Below are positions 35,952 to 45,272 of a stretch of 64,000 nt of DNA, in pieces. Position 1 is the first letter of the stretch. Every line of letters begins with the position of its first letter. The DNA lies in NCBI GenBank assembly GCA_036386835.1, contig DASVUX010000027.1, positions 89,506 through 153,505 of the forward strand. Reading direction: 5' to 3'. Source of the stretch: 2-12-FULL-35-15 sp036386835. GTDB lineage: Bacteria > Bacteroidota > Bacteroidia > 2-12-FULL-35-15. A program made the translations under genes and the position numbers. The notes beneath the pieces were generated by a model. The model was not told the DNA's origin and did no database searches. It was given only the letters and a program-made list of their open reading frames with translations.

Positions 35952-37577
35952 ATGAAAAAATTATCCATCGTTTTAATGGGAGCTTTTCTTTGTTTATTAT
36001 CTCCCGGAGCTATTGGTCAGATTATGTATGAGTCTAGTAAGGCATTTAAAGAACCAGCATTCTGGACAAAATTGTTAATACTGAAAAATGGGTCAACACT
36101 TATGTTCGAGGTTTCTAATAAGGAAGGAATTGAAGTTACTGCATTTGACTCTAAACATATCGCGAAGCCAGCAAAGAAATTAAATTTAAAGCAGGTCATT
36201 CTAAAGACCCAGTATGTAGACATTCTGGGGATATATGAAATGAATGGTCAGGCAGTTTTATTTATTCAGCAGATGGAGAAGGATCCAGCTTTTTTTAGAG
36301 TCATTGTAGATGCGAATGGTAGCCTGATAAGTGAAGATAAAATAGGTAGCTTGCCAACATTGTCTTCCGGTTCTGGATATGCAATGGCCTTCGGAGCTGT
36401 GGATATTCCGGGCTTTGATATAGTAAAAGATACAGATAGTGATGCGTACTGCGTAATCATTTATGATAGCTTTTCTAAAGAGGCAGGAAAACGAATTGAA
36501 ATGGTACATTATGATGGCTCACACAAAGAAATAGGAAGGGCATTTTACAATTGCCCTAAAGAATACCCCAAATTGAGGTATATGAATGCATTTGTAAAAG
36601 GAACCGAGTATACTTATTTAATAGTGTATGGATATGGATCTAAAGATGAAGAAGCTAAGGATTCACGGATTTACATTGCGAAATTATCGAAGGGAAGTAC
36701 TGCCTTTCAAAGCAAGGAATTATCCTATACAGACAATTTCAGTGGAACAAGTTGTGAAATATCATACAATAAAAAGGCTGGTGTTCTTAATTTTATTTTA
36801 TATACAAATGTAAAGGTTAAACGAGGCGAGGATTACGCACGTTGCGTTTTTCAGCCTGTCCTTCCCGGAGAATTTAAATTTGCTGAACCATTCGATCTTC
36901 CGTTTTCAAGGGCTGGCGTTTATGCAAAAGAGAAGTTGCTTCTTAAAAAAGATTTTAAGCCTACAGTAATGGATGTTTATCTGGATGATAATGGTTATTA
37001 CCATGCTTTACTACAAGAGGCTGCGTTGACTTATTCTCAAAATAGTGGTTCTCAAAATTTGTCCCTTGATAATATAGGATACTCAGTGTTCGATAATACA
37101 GGTAAGGAAATGGGAGGAATGGCCACAGCACTAAAATATGACCTGCCCGGAGTGACAGCCACTCAGGGTGGAGTAACTTTTAGGTATATGCAGGCAAAAG
37201 AAGGATACAAGCCTGCTGATCGTACTATTGCTGTTGGTAAACCTAAAAATTGGTATAAAACAGTGGATATGGTTTATTCTTCAAAAAACAATTACATCTT
37301 ATTCAATGATATGGCGGAGAATTTTGAGGTTCCTGAGGGAAAAAAAGTGGATAACGTTTTAGGCATGGGAGGCGTTCTGCCGTTTATGATCCAGGTTAAA
37401 AATGACGGCTCTTTTAAGAAGACGCATTTATTTGGAACTCCTGTAGATAAAAAGGATCTTAAGTTTTGTAATTTTTATGCTTCATGCTATGACCGCGCTA
37501 CAGGGACTTATGCAACTATAATGACAGAGTTGGCTGAGGATAAAAAAACATATGTAATCTGGATGAAACTTCCATAG
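35952..37577 (+). CDS. Secreted hypothetical protein, 541 residues
   Basis: Unrecognised exported protein with a signal peptide (VLMGAFLCLLSPGAIGQ). It is predicted all-beta, with many short strands and aromatic-rich segments (e.g. FKPTVMDVYLDDNGYYHALL and NWYKTVDMVYSSKNNYILFN) and no cysteine-rich or catalytic pattern. The overall style, including the final strand YVIWMKLP, resembles the 604-residue protein at 32410, so the two may be distant relatives. Base composition is more AT-rich than the metabolic genes. It has its own promoter and terminator. Confidence 0.78.
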   Translation: MKKLSIVLMGAFLCLLSPGAIGQIMYESSKAFKEPAFWTKLLILKNGSTLMFEVSNKEGIEVTAFDSKHIAKPAKKLNLKQVILKTQYVDILGIYEMNGQAVLFIQQMEKDPAFFRVIVDANGSLISEDKIGSLPTLSSGSGYAMAFGAVDIPGFDIVKDTDSDAYCVIIYDSFSKEAGKRIEMVHYDGSHKEIGRAFYNCPKEYPKLRYMNAFVKGTEYTYLIVYGYGSKDEEAKDSRIYIAKLSKGSTAFQSKELSYTDNFSGTSCEISYNKKAGVLNFILYTNVKVKRGEDYARCVFQPVLPGEFKFAEPFDLPFSRAGVYAKEKLLLKKDFKPTVMDVYLDDNGYYHALLQEAALTYSQNSGSQNLSLDNIGYSVFDNTGKEMGGMATALKYDLPGVTATQGGVTFRYMQAKEGYKPADRTIAVGKPKNWYKTVDMVYSSKNNYILFNDMAENFEVPEGKKVDNVLGMGGVLPFMIQVKNDGSFKKTHLFGTPVDKKDLKFCNFYASCYDRATGTYATIMTELAEDKKTYVIWMKLP

Positions 37578-37618
37578 GTTCGATTTTATAAAATTATTTA
37601 ACTAAAATTAGATAAAAG

Positions 37619-37646
37619 CTCTCAACAATCAGTTGAGAGTTTTTTC
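37619..37646 (+). terminator. Rho-independent terminator
   Basis: CTCTCAAC (37619-37626) with GTTGAGAG (37632-37639), loop AATCA, T-rich tail. It lies between the 541-residue orphan and the M48 peptidase gene. Confidence 0.9.
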
Positions 37647-37655
37647 ATAACGATC

Positions 37656-39812
37656 ATGGCTCAACGATTTTTTTCCATCTTAATTACTCTGTCTTTTTGT
37701 GGCTTATCCCACGTAGTATGTGGACAGTTCTCACAAAATTATATCCCTATTTCTTCTACTGGTGCCTTGCCTGTTGACTTTCTAAAAACGGTGAAGACCA
37801 TGTCGCAGGAAGAAATAGTTGCTCTTCCAAAAGGACCCGACAAATCTAAAAAAGAAGACTTTATCGTTTCCTCAAATTATTATTTGAATGACTTATTGTT
37901 AAGTGGGGATGTGCTTTTAAATGATCCTATTTCAGTATATGTCAACAAAGTGGCGGATGAGTTATTGAAAAATGATCCTGCAATACGTAAGGAGTTAAAG
38001 TTTTTTGTAACTAAATATTCTGAAGTGAATGCTTTTGCCTATGATAAGGGATATATATTTATCAATATAGGTTTGCTGGCCCAACTCGAAAATGAAGCTC
38101 AATTAGCATATGTTTTAGGCCATGAAATCACTCATGCTATTAAGGACCATTCAATGACTGAGTTTCTTTTAGAAAGTAAAATTAAAAAGAGGACCAGAGG
38201 ATACGATCCTGTAGCAGCCGAAGAGAGAGCTTTAGCAAAGTTCAGATTTTCGAAAACACAGGAAACGGAGGCAGATATTGAAGGCTTGAACTTGATTAAA
38301 AAATCCAAATACAGCTTAAAAGCAGTAGATGGTGCATTAGATGTCTTGCAATATTCATATCTGCCTTTTGAGCTTGTCCCGTTTAAAAAGGCTTTCTTTG
38401 AAGATAAAGGATTAGTTATACCGGATAATCGTTTTTTAACTGAAGTTTCGAAAATAAAATCTGAGGAAGACTATGACGATTCCAAGAGCTCACATCCAAA
38501 TATCAGAAAAAGAAGACTTGCGATTGCAGGGGAGCTGAATTCAATTGATGATACCGGGAGAAAAAAATATTTAGTTTCAGAGGAAGAATTTAAGCGGATA
38601 AGAGAAGCTGCAAGATTTGAACTCTGTCGAATATATTTGATAGAAAGGGAATACATTGAAGCGGTATATGCGGGATATCTGCTTTTGCAAAAGTATCCCG
38701 ATAATTTATATCTGCATAAGATTGTTGCGCATGGTATGTTTAATGTTTTGGTTAACAAGCCTTTACCTCAGAAGTATAGTAGTGTAAGCGCGACTAAGAT
38801 CAGAAAGCGCAATGAAATATATTCCAGTACCTATGGTATTCCGGATTATACTACTATTGAAGGTGCCTCTCAATCACTATATCATTTAATACAAAACTTT
38901 TCAGTTCAGGAATTAAATACAATTATCCTTTCATATACTTATAGAGCCCATAAGAAGTTTCCGGAGGATAAGGCCTTATCTGTGTTAACTGATAGCTTAT
39001 TTTCAGCAATGATCAAAAGAAGTGAACTTCAGTTGAAGGATTTTTCTAAAAAAGTGAAAGGTGACTTGTCGGAAGATGCTTCCTTAGAGAAAAGAGATGA
39101 TGAAGTCGAAGAAAGTAAATATGCACAAATAAAACGGGAACAGGAAGCGACTAAATCAGAAGTACTGAAGGAAAGCTTTATTCACTATGCATTTGTTGAT
39201 TTCTTTAAGGATGATGAGTTTACTGCAAGATATAATGCAGCAAAAGAAAGACAGAAATTGAATTTGAAAGAAATCCTTCTGTCTGATAAAGATAAGCCAG
39301 ACGAGTTTTTTTTAGGCGCAAAAAAAATTATATTTATTCCACCGTTTTATACACAAGTAGATCCCGACCGCGATTCCAGGCCAACCGATTATCTGGCTTC
39401 TGAAAAAGGCCGGGAAGAATTAACTTCAATTCAGGAAAAAGCGGCAACCAGGCTGAATCTTCCATTCGATAATATTTACATAAATGGAGCTTCTCCGGAT
39501 ATAAATAAGTTTAATGATCATGCTTTATTAACAGAATGGCTAAAAGAAAGATTTAAACATGGTAATAATGAGGATGAGATTGTAACATCATCTGATTATG
39601 TCTCCCGCCTGATAAAAAAATATGGTACAAAGTATGTTGGCTGGAGCGGAGTTTCTGTAGGAGATAAGACCTCTTATTTTTTCATTGTTTTTGACCTTGA
39701 AACAGGGAAGATTCCTATATATGAGAAGTCCGTAGAGAAACAAGGTACTTATAATAAAACTGCTGCTTTTGTATCCGAATCACTAAAACATGTAGGAAGT
39801 AAAACTCCATAA
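37656..39812 (+). CDS. Secreted M48-family metallopeptidase with large C-terminal extension
   Basis: A 718-residue protein with a signal peptide (cleavage near VVCGQ). The M48 domain (about 85-290) contains the zinc motif HEITH (156-160) in YVLGHEITHAIKDHS and the third ligand region QETEADIEGLNLI. BepA-like peptidases of this family act in outer-membrane protein quality control. The residues after 300 contain helical, TPR-like stretches followed by an unrecognised C-terminal domain of roughly 200 residues, which is unusual; ordinary BepA has TPRs only. AT-rich, like its neighbour. The gene is single, with a terminator upstream. Confidence 0.88.
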   Translation: MAQRFFSILITLSFCGLSHVVCGQFSQNYIPISSTGALPVDFLKTVKTMSQEEIVALPKGPDKSKKEDFIVSSNYYLNDLLLSGDVLLNDPISVYVNKVADELLKNDPAIRKELKFFVTKYSEVNAFAYDKGYIFINIGLLAQLENEAQLAYVLGHEITHAIKDHSMTEFLLESKIKKRTRGYDPVAAEERALAKFRFSKTQETEADIEGLNLIKKSKYSLKAVDGALDVLQYSYLPFELVPFKKAFFEDKGLVIPDNRFLTEVSKIKSEEDYDDSKSSHPNIRKRRLAIAGELNSIDDTGRKKYLVSEEEFKRIREAARFELCRIYLIEREYIEAVYAGYLLLQKYPDNLYLHKIVAHGMFNVLVNKPLPQKYSSVSATKIRKRNEIYSSTYGIPDYTTIEGASQSLYHLIQNFSVQELNTIILSYTYRAHKKFPEDKALSVLTDSLFSAMIKRSELQLKDFSKKVKGDLSEDASLEKRDDEVEESKYAQIKREQEATKSEVLKESFIHYAFVDFFKDDEFTARYNAAKERQKLNLKEILLSDKDKPDEFFLGAKKIIFIPPFYTQVDPDRDSRPTDYLASEKGREELTSIQEKAATRLNLPFDNIYINGASPDINKFNDHALLTEWLKERFKHGNNEDEIVTSSDYVSRLIKKYGTKYVGWSGVSVGDKTSYFFIVFDLETGKIPIYEKSVEKQGTYNKTAAFVSESLKHVGSKTP

Positions 39813-39972
39813 TCTTCAGCTTATTAAAAAGAGCAGTCGGTTAAGCTTATATTGAGGCAATGACTCATTAAAGAGAACGGTAGTCCGTTAACAGGCGGGT
39901 TAAGTTCCCGGTGGTCAAATCATAGTAATATTTCAAGGTTTAATGATACTCTTGTGCGAGTATAGCACGGAA

Positions 39973-40000
39973 TCTTGGTTTTTGTGGATTTTTATATATT
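39973..40000 (+). promoter_or_regulatory. Promoter of the 40034 gene
   Basis: TATATTTG (39993-40000) is a perfect -7 element; TTG at 39973-39975 gives 17-base spacing. The gene starts 33 bases downstream. Confidence 0.55.
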
Positions 40001-40033
40001 TGCTAAACACATTAACCATTAAAATTAAGAAAT

Positions 40034-40684
40034 ATGAAAAAAACAAAAAAACTTCTGATAATGGCCTTAATAGGCATCTCAGGTATCGCAAATGCTCAAT
40101 ATAGCTCAGGCTCGGCAGGTGCTGCTCCAATGACTGCTCTGAATTCCGGAGAAATTTCGTCACTTGACAAAGTTAAAACTGTTAATATTGTTTATGATTA
40201 CTCGGATCTTGGTGTTGGTGCCTTTCGAAAAGAAGAGGATTATATTAAAAAGCACTCGGAAGACCTCGAGAAAAAGGAAAAAGGTAGTAGCGAAAAATTC
40301 AAGACCGATTGGCCTGCAGCACGTAAAAAACATTACGAGCCTAAATTTGAAGAGTTATTCAACAAAGTTGGGCCGAAAGAGATCGGCATGACGGGTACAA
40401 ACTATTCAACCAGCAGTGATTATACCTTACTGGTACATACTGTATTTATTGAGCCGGGAGCCAATGCCGGCATTTATAAAAAACCTTCTTATATCGACCT
40501 TGAATGTGTTTTTAAGGACAAGGACGGAAAAGAACTTTGTGTGTTTTACCTGAAAAATGCAGTAGGTGCTCAGGCTGCAGGATTTGATTTTGCGGTGGAA
40601 TCAAGATTGGTTGAAAGCTATGCCAAAGCTGCAAAAATGCTGGTTTTAGGAATTAAAAAGGAAAGAAAGAAAGCTAGCAAATAA
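40034..40684 (+). CDS. Secreted hypothetical protein, 216 residues (intact paralogue of 30103 pseudogene)
   Basis: A small exported protein with signal peptide (MALIGISGIANAQ). The mature part has an alternating strand/helix pattern: VNIVYDYSDLGVGAFRKEED, a highly charged helix (EDLEKKEKGSSEKFKTDW), HYEPKFEELFNKV, then SDYTLLVHTVFIEPGANAGI with a conserved-looking PSYIDLECVF strand. A similar pattern occurs in small Bacteroidota lipoprotein-like proteins of unknown function. There is no lipobox cysteine. A second copy broken by frameshifts lies 10 kb upstream. A strong terminator follows. Confidence 0.82.
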   Translation: MKKTKKLLIMALIGISGIANAQYSSGSAGAAPMTALNSGEISSLDKVKTVNIVYDYSDLGVGAFRKEEDYIKKHSEDLEKKEKGSSEKFKTDWPAARKKHYEPKFEELFNKVGPKEIGMTGTNYSTSSDYTLLVHTVFIEPGANAGIYKKPSYIDLECVFKDKDGKELCVFYLKNAVGAQAAGFDFAVESRLVESYAKAAKMLVLGIKKERKKASK

Positions 40685-40704
40685 ATATAATATGAGATAA
40701 CGAG

Positions 40705-40732
40705 ACCGGGTCTTTGTAGACCCGGTTTTTTT
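40705..40732. terminator. Rho-independent terminator
   Basis: ACCGGGTC (40705-40712) with GACCCGGT (40719-40726) and T6. It closes the plus-strand gene; the T tail touches the stop codon of the convergent minus-strand gene at 40731. Confidence 0.92.
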
Positions 40733-41687
40733 ATTTTCCATTCAGCCAGCCCTCAACTTCTTTCTGATCGAGGCTCATGTAATCCACCACATGTTCCACA
40801 ACACTGTTGTTTACGAGGTAAATGGCAGGCATTTCCGTGCCTGCAAGGTAAACAAAAGGCCTTCCCAGGAGCATGCAGTGCGGGATGCCCTGGGTTTTGG
40901 TTTCGGTAAAGAAAGGTTCAAGCTTACTGGTATCACCGTTAAGTACGAAATAAAAAGATATTTCAGGGTTCAGTTCATGCATGATCCTGATCTTCTTCGC
41001 TGCGATCCTGCAGTGAGGACAAGTCAGGCTCATAAATGAGATCACATGTTTCCCCTTTGACAATGTCTTTGGAGGAACATTCAGTGAAGCATTGTTATAA
41101 AGAGTGTCCAGCGGGAGCTCGAAGTTGTTTTCCGGTTGGTTCAGGTAAGCCTCTGAATAATCCAGCGCTACCGGGTTCCATATAAACGGCAGGATGAGAG
41201 AAGCGACAAGAGCAAGCCATAATATGTATTTAGCAATTTTATTTTCCCATCCTTCATGATATTTATAAAGTACAAGAAAAACCAGGAGCATAATCACATT
41301 CTTGATCAAAGCCCACATTGGCGTCATTGAGAAAACAGTACCAAAGCACCCGCAGTTGCCTTTGCTTCCGGAAAAGGCCATTAAAAGGATAAGATAAATA
41401 CTGAATACAAGCAACAGGGCTATTCCCAGTTTATATACAACTTTTCTGAGCCGTACATGCAGGATCAGTGCAAGCCCGATAAAAAATTCAAAGCCGATCA
41501 GCAGCCGCGCGATAAATGGCGCTACCCTCCAGTTCGCCACACCAAGGTCTACAAAGGTCATTTCGAACGGTTCTATCGGGGAAGTGAAACGATGAAAGAA
41601 TGGAAACCCGCCTTTTGTAAATCCGGATATTATGAACACTGCGCCCAAAATGACGCAGAGAAGGGTAAAACATATCTTTTTTAGCAT
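40731..41687 (-). CDS. MauE/DoxX-like membrane protein with C-terminal thioredoxin fold (BT_3928-like)
   Basis: A 318-residue inner-membrane protein. The ATG at 41687 starts the first membrane helix; 16 residues upstream are not needed. Four to five helices (residues 1-175) match the MauE/DoxX-like family, including the cysteine pair in GNCGCFGTVF. The soluble C-terminal part (about 205-318) is thioredoxin-like, with a CPHC redox motif in SLTCPHCRIAAKKI and a cis-proline region in TEMPAIYLV. Together they resemble VKOR/DsbD-like disulfide carriers. It belongs to a family recalled as BT_3928 in Bacteroides. A role in periplasmic disulfide or reductant handling is inferred. Confidence 0.87.
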   Translation of the reverse strand: MLKKICFTLLCVILGAVFIISGFTKGGFPFFHRFTSPIEPFEMTFVDLGVANWRVAPFIARLLIGFEFFIGLALILHVRLRKVVYKLGIALLLVFSIYLILLMAFSGSKGNCGCFGTVFSMTPMWALIKNVIMLLVFLVLYKYHEGWENKIAKYILWLALVASLILPFIWNPVALDYSEAYLNQPENNFELPLDTLYNNASLNVPPKTLSKGKHVISFMSLTCPHCRIAAKKIRIMHELNPEISFYFVLNGDTSKLEPFFTETKTQGIPHCMLLGRPFVYLAGTEMPAIYLVNNSVVEHVVDYMSLDQKEVEGWLNGK

Positions 41688-41766
41688 GCTGCAAAAATAG
41701 ACATTTTTAAAACTGTACAAATAGAAATCTGACAACTATAATAAAGCCGGAAGGTTTTTTAATGGA

Positions 41767-43356
41767 TCAATTTTTCCCCGGTTTGAATTTAAGGATCCTG
41801 TAAAGGAGGTTTCTGTTCAGGATTACTACAGATGTGATAATGCCGGAAAATAAAGCTGATCCAACGCCAACGCACACGATATCCTGCCCGGTAAGGTAGA
41901 GGTTCTTATAAGGTGTGCTGGCTCTCAGCTGCGGAAGATTAAAACGTTTGGTGCTATGTTCCAGCCCGTAGATCTCACCCCTTGAATAGTTACAGAAGTG
42001 TTTTGTTGAAAGAGGGGTGGAGAGTTCATGCAATTCCACTTTGCCTTTTATCTGCGGAAGCACGCTGTAAACCTTCTCAAAAAGCTGGGAGGTAATCTTC
42101 TCCTTAAATGATTCATATTCATCTCCGCGTTTCTGCCATTTATTATTTTCCCACTCCTGTACCCATTCATATGGACAGGATGCTATTACCTGGATAGTGC
42201 TGGTTCCGGGATGGCTTGCACTCCATGTGCTGTCTTTGGCTGAAGGAAACGAAATATAAGCGAGCGAGGGAATGCTGTTCCTGTCCGCCAGGTTTTCATC
42301 GTAATCCGAATCAAAGTTGTAACTTTTATAAAGCCATATATTATGTTTCGGAAGGTTCAGCTCCTCATCACTCGCGTTCAGTCCGATATATAAACATACA
42401 TGAGCCACAGAGGGCTTAAGATCATTTATTTCTGATGTGCTGATGCTTTTCACCGTCTTGATCAGCTTGTTGTAAGTGTTGTGAATTCCCGCATTGCTCA
42501 CTATTTTATCAGCATGGATAATATCCCCGTTGCGCATTTCTACTCCATAAGCTTTATTGTCCCTGATGAGGATGTTATCCACATCCGCCCTGATCGCAAT
42601 GGTGCCCCCGTTTTTTTCTATTACATCGATAATTGATCTTGGAATACTGGAAGATCCGCCAACCGGGTAATTCCCCCCATCAATAAAATGATCGGTGACC
42701 ATTGCGTGAATAGCAAAACTGCTTTTCTTCGGTGGTAACCCGTAATTGCCGCATTGAGCCGAGAGAACAGCAATAAGCTTCTTGTTCGATGTAAACCTGC
42801 TGATCACCTGGTGGGTGGTTTGCTGGGAATATTTATAGAAACCTCTTCTCAGAAAGTAACCAACACTTCTACTCAGCCACAAAGGCATGGTCCTTTCGGA
42901 AAAGAACATAAGCGAAAGACTTCCAACCTTAGCTACTAACTTATAATAATCACGGATGGCCTTTTCTTCATCAGGAAAATAAGCGATCATCTGATCGATC
43001 TGCTCTTTACGCCCCCTTTTGAAATTATAGATGTCTCCCGCAATATTCGCCTGGTCGTAAACATCACCCATTTCACCCCATTCCAGCTTTCCGTCCGTAA
43101 CATAATCAAATGCCATTTTCACAAGTCCTTTTGGTTTATTGACCTGCCCTACATAGTGAACACCAACATCCCATTCAAATTTTTTTCGTTTGAAAGTATG
43201 CATGAGCCCGCCTGCAACGTAATGTTTTTCAAGTACCAGGACTTTCTTCCCTGCTTTTGCCAGGAAAGCGGCAGTAGTAAGTCCGCCCATCCCGGAGCCG
43301 ATTATTATGGCATCGTAATGATTCTTTGTAAGCTCGGATGTGTAAAGGTTTTTCAT
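41767..43356 (-). CDS. FAD-dependent oxidoreductase, RetSat/carotenoid isomerase-like
   Basis: A 529-residue flavoprotein. The FAD-binding Rossmann motif is IIIGSGMGGLTTAAFLAKAGKKVLVLE, split here as IIIGSGMGGLTTAAFLAK, followed by HYVAGGLMHTFKRKKFEWDVGVHYVG (signature part: AGGLMHTFKR). The C-terminal flavin segment is LYLTGQDIVCVGVGSALFSG. The pattern matches all-trans-retinol saturase, CrtISO and related phytoene desaturase-superfamily enzymes. The substrate is likely a polyene or unsaturated lipid. It is the first downstream gene in a run of three FAD enzymes on this strand, separated from the next by the repeat array. Confidence 0.87.
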   Translation of the reverse strand: MKNLYTSELTKNHYDAIIIGSGMGGLTTAAFLAKAGKKVLVLEKHYVAGGLMHTFKRKKFEWDVGVHYVGQVNKPKGLVKMAFDYVTDGKLEWGEMGDVYDQANIAGDIYNFKRGRKEQIDQMIAYFPDEEKAIRDYYKLVAKVGSLSLMFFSERTMPLWLSRSVGYFLRRGFYKYSQQTTHQVISRFTSNKKLIAVLSAQCGNYGLPPKKSSFAIHAMVTDHFIDGGNYPVGGSSSIPRSIIDVIEKNGGTIAIRADVDNILIRDNKAYGVEMRNGDIIHADKIVSNAGIHNTYNKLIKTVKSISTSEINDLKPSVAHVCLYIGLNASDEELNLPKHNIWLYKSYNFDSDYDENLADRNSIPSLAYISFPSAKDSTWSASHPGTSTIQVIASCPYEWVQEWENNKWQKRGDEYESFKEKITSQLFEKVYSVLPQIKGKVELHELSTPLSTKHFCNYSRGEIYGLEHSTKRFNLPQLRASTPYKNLYLTGQDIVCVGVGSALFSGIITSVVILNRNLLYRILKFKPGKN

Positions 43357-43478
43357 TGGTTCAGGTCCGCAGGCACTCGGAGTTTTAATACTGCGCCAAA
43401 AGATAAAACTAAGTTAAGCTTAATTAGAATATACAGCTCATGCAGATGAAAACTTTTCGAATAAGTAATTTCCCCGGA

Positions 43479-43696
43479 AGCTCCGTAGGAGCGCATGATT
43501 ATTAGCTCCGAAGGAGCGTTTTTATTACCAGCTCCATCAAAGCGTATTGTTATTAGCTACCGTATGATCGTATTATTACCAGCTCCATCGAAGCCTATTG
43601 TTATTAGCTACCGTAGGATCGTATTATTACCAGCTCCATCGGAGCATATTATTATTAGTACCGTAGGATCGTATTATTAGCTCCGATAGGAGCGCA
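43479..43696. repeat. Nine-unit 25-bp palindromic tandem repeat with 51-bp higher-order unit
   Basis: Nine diverged copies of a unit of the form AGCTCCGnAGGAGC plus GnATTnTTATT begin at about 43479, 43504, 43530, 43554, 43581, 43606, 43632, 43658 and 43679. Spacing is mostly 24-27 bases. Copies three to eight alternate in type (AGCTCCATC... then AGCTACCGTAGGATCG...), giving a 51-bp higher-order repeat at 43530, 43581 and 43632. Outer copies keep a perfect hairpin (GCTCC/GGAGC); inner ones have lost it. The 51-bp period keeps one frame open, producing a repetitive 61-codon ORF that is not a gene. The array sits in the spacer upstream of the 41767 FAD gene and downstream of the 43697 FAD gene. 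Confidence 0.85.
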
Positions 43697-45229
43697 TTAT
43701 TTGGTCCGGGGAATTGTTTTGAATTTTATATTGTGATCCTTGCAGATCTTTTTCGCTACATCCCTTCCCGTTTTGATAGCGATGGGCAATCCTCCGCCGG
43801 GCTGGTTCCAGTGACTTGAGTAATAGAAATTCTTGAGACCCGGAAGATGGAATCCTACCGGGGATTTCGCCAGGAGGTTTTTCCCGGGAAGCCAGCCCTG
43901 TGTACTGCCTTTCCAGTTATTGGTATATCGCTGAAATGTGGCAGGTGTTGCAACATCGATCACTTCAATAAAATCTTTTATTCCCCCAAGCCTGATGTCG
44001 AGGAGTTCAATGATCTTATTTGTAAATTCCTCTTTTGCCTGCCGGTATTTCGGCCGGTCATTCTTACGCGCATCTATCCAGAATTCGCGGTTAGTGGTGT
44101 AAAAGCTTACCGTCACTGATGTTTTTCCTTTAGGCGCAAGTGTATCATCATAATTGTAGATATGCACTTCAAAGCGGGGGTATTTTGTTCCGTCAGGAGA
44201 GATGACAGGTTCTTCAAGAGGGACTCTTGAAAAGTGGGGGTAATCACTAAGGTCTTTTGTGATACCAAATGAAAACTGCATTACTGAATAAAATACTTCG
44301 AGCTTTTTAAGATCGCGGAGGTCAAGCATCTCCTGGTCAACGAACTTGCCTTCAAGCGCGTCAAAAACAGTGAAATTCCAGTCAGCTGCCGAAAGCGTGA
44401 GGTCAGAATAATGTTTTACATCATTCCTCACCAGCAGGCCTTTTGCAGTCCCGTTCTCTGTGATGATCTTTTTAACAGGTGTTTTATAATGCATGGTGCC
44501 TCCAAGTGAAAGATAGGTCTGCTCAATTTTTTTTGCAAACTCCATCGAGCCCCCGATAGGATAGCCAGCGCTTTTTTTGTCGAAGACAGATAATGGCATT
44601 GTTAGTACCATCATATTTACTTCTTCTCCATCATATAAGAGTTCGAAGCTTTCCCTCAGGAAAGCATTCTTAAATTTTTTCGCGTAGGTAAAATTCGTGT
44701 AATTCTTGATTTTCAGGAACCAGTAAAGAAATTCAACATAGCGCATCATTTTGATCCCGCGTATCAGCGACTGAAAAAAAGGAAGGTCGTCCATGATAGG
44801 AGGAAGGTCGAACTTCTGCATTACCCTCATGGGTTTTATAAATTCCCTGATGGCATCCGTATCCTCCGGTGCAAGGTCGGTCATGTATTCTTCAAGCCGC
44901 GTGAGATTGGTGTATAGCTTAAAGTTCTTCTCCCCGTATTTATTTGCGTGATCTTTTGTACCTACTTCAACCCGTATGTCATGATTATGAAACCTGATCT
45001 TTTTCATGTCCAGGATCTCTGACCAGATTTTGTAAAAAGAAGAGCCCTCATCGGAGCCCAGGATCCAGTGCGCACAGCTGTCGAATGTATAATCCCCTTT
45101 TTTCCAGCTTGTGCAAAGGCCTCCGGGGATAGAGTGCTTTTCGAAGATATGGGTTTCAAAGCCGTTCATCTGCAGAAAGCAGCCGGCTGTTAATCCTGAA
45201 ACCCCACCTCCGATTATATTGATCTTCAT
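43697..45229 (-). CDS. Phytoene desaturase-superfamily FAD oxidoreductase
   Basis: A 510-residue flavoprotein. N-terminal FAD motif INIIGGGVSGLTAGCFLQ, then IFEKHSIPGGLCTSWKKGDY and DSCAHWILG; middle segment GYPIGGSMEFAKKIEQTYL; C-terminal flavin motif FYYSSHWNQPGGGLPIAIKTG. It belongs to the same superfamily as the neighbouring gene but shares only these motifs, so it is not a recent duplicate. It has no signal peptide. Desaturation, saturation or isomerisation of a polyunsaturated chain is expected; the exact substrate is open. The stop codon directly abuts the last copy of the repeat array. Confidence 0.86.
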   Translation of the reverse strand: MKINIIGGGVSGLTAGCFLQMNGFETHIFEKHSIPGGLCTSWKKGDYTFDSCAHWILGSDEGSSFYKIWSEILDMKKIRFHNHDIRVEVGTKDHANKYGEKNFKLYTNLTRLEEYMTDLAPEDTDAIREFIKPMRVMQKFDLPPIMDDLPFFQSLIRGIKMMRYVEFLYWFLKIKNYTNFTYAKKFKNAFLRESFELLYDGEEVNMMVLTMPLSVFDKKSAGYPIGGSMEFAKKIEQTYLSLGGTMHYKTPVKKIITENGTAKGLLVRNDVKHYSDLTLSAADWNFTVFDALEGKFVDQEMLDLRDLKKLEVFYSVMQFSFGITKDLSDYPHFSRVPLEEPVISPDGTKYPRFEVHIYNYDDTLAPKGKTSVTVSFYTTNREFWIDARKNDRPKYRQAKEEFTNKIIELLDIRLGGIKDFIEVIDVATPATFQRYTNNWKGSTQGWLPGKNLLAKSPVGFHLPGLKNFYYSSHWNQPGGGLPIAIKTGRDVAKKICKDHNIKFKTIPRTK

Positions 45230-45272
45230 TTTTTAAGGAATGCTTTAATAAAAACGAATGTTCCTTTGATTT

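Noticed and set aside
43495..43680. A 61-codon ORF with repeated LLPAPS and VISYR segments
   Set aside because: It is the by-product of the 51-bp (17-codon) tandem repeat; no ribosome-binding site and no non-repetitive coding signal.
43479..43696. Possible CRISPR array
   Set aside because: The units are contiguous palindromes of 25 bases without unique spacers, and no cas genes are present in the window.
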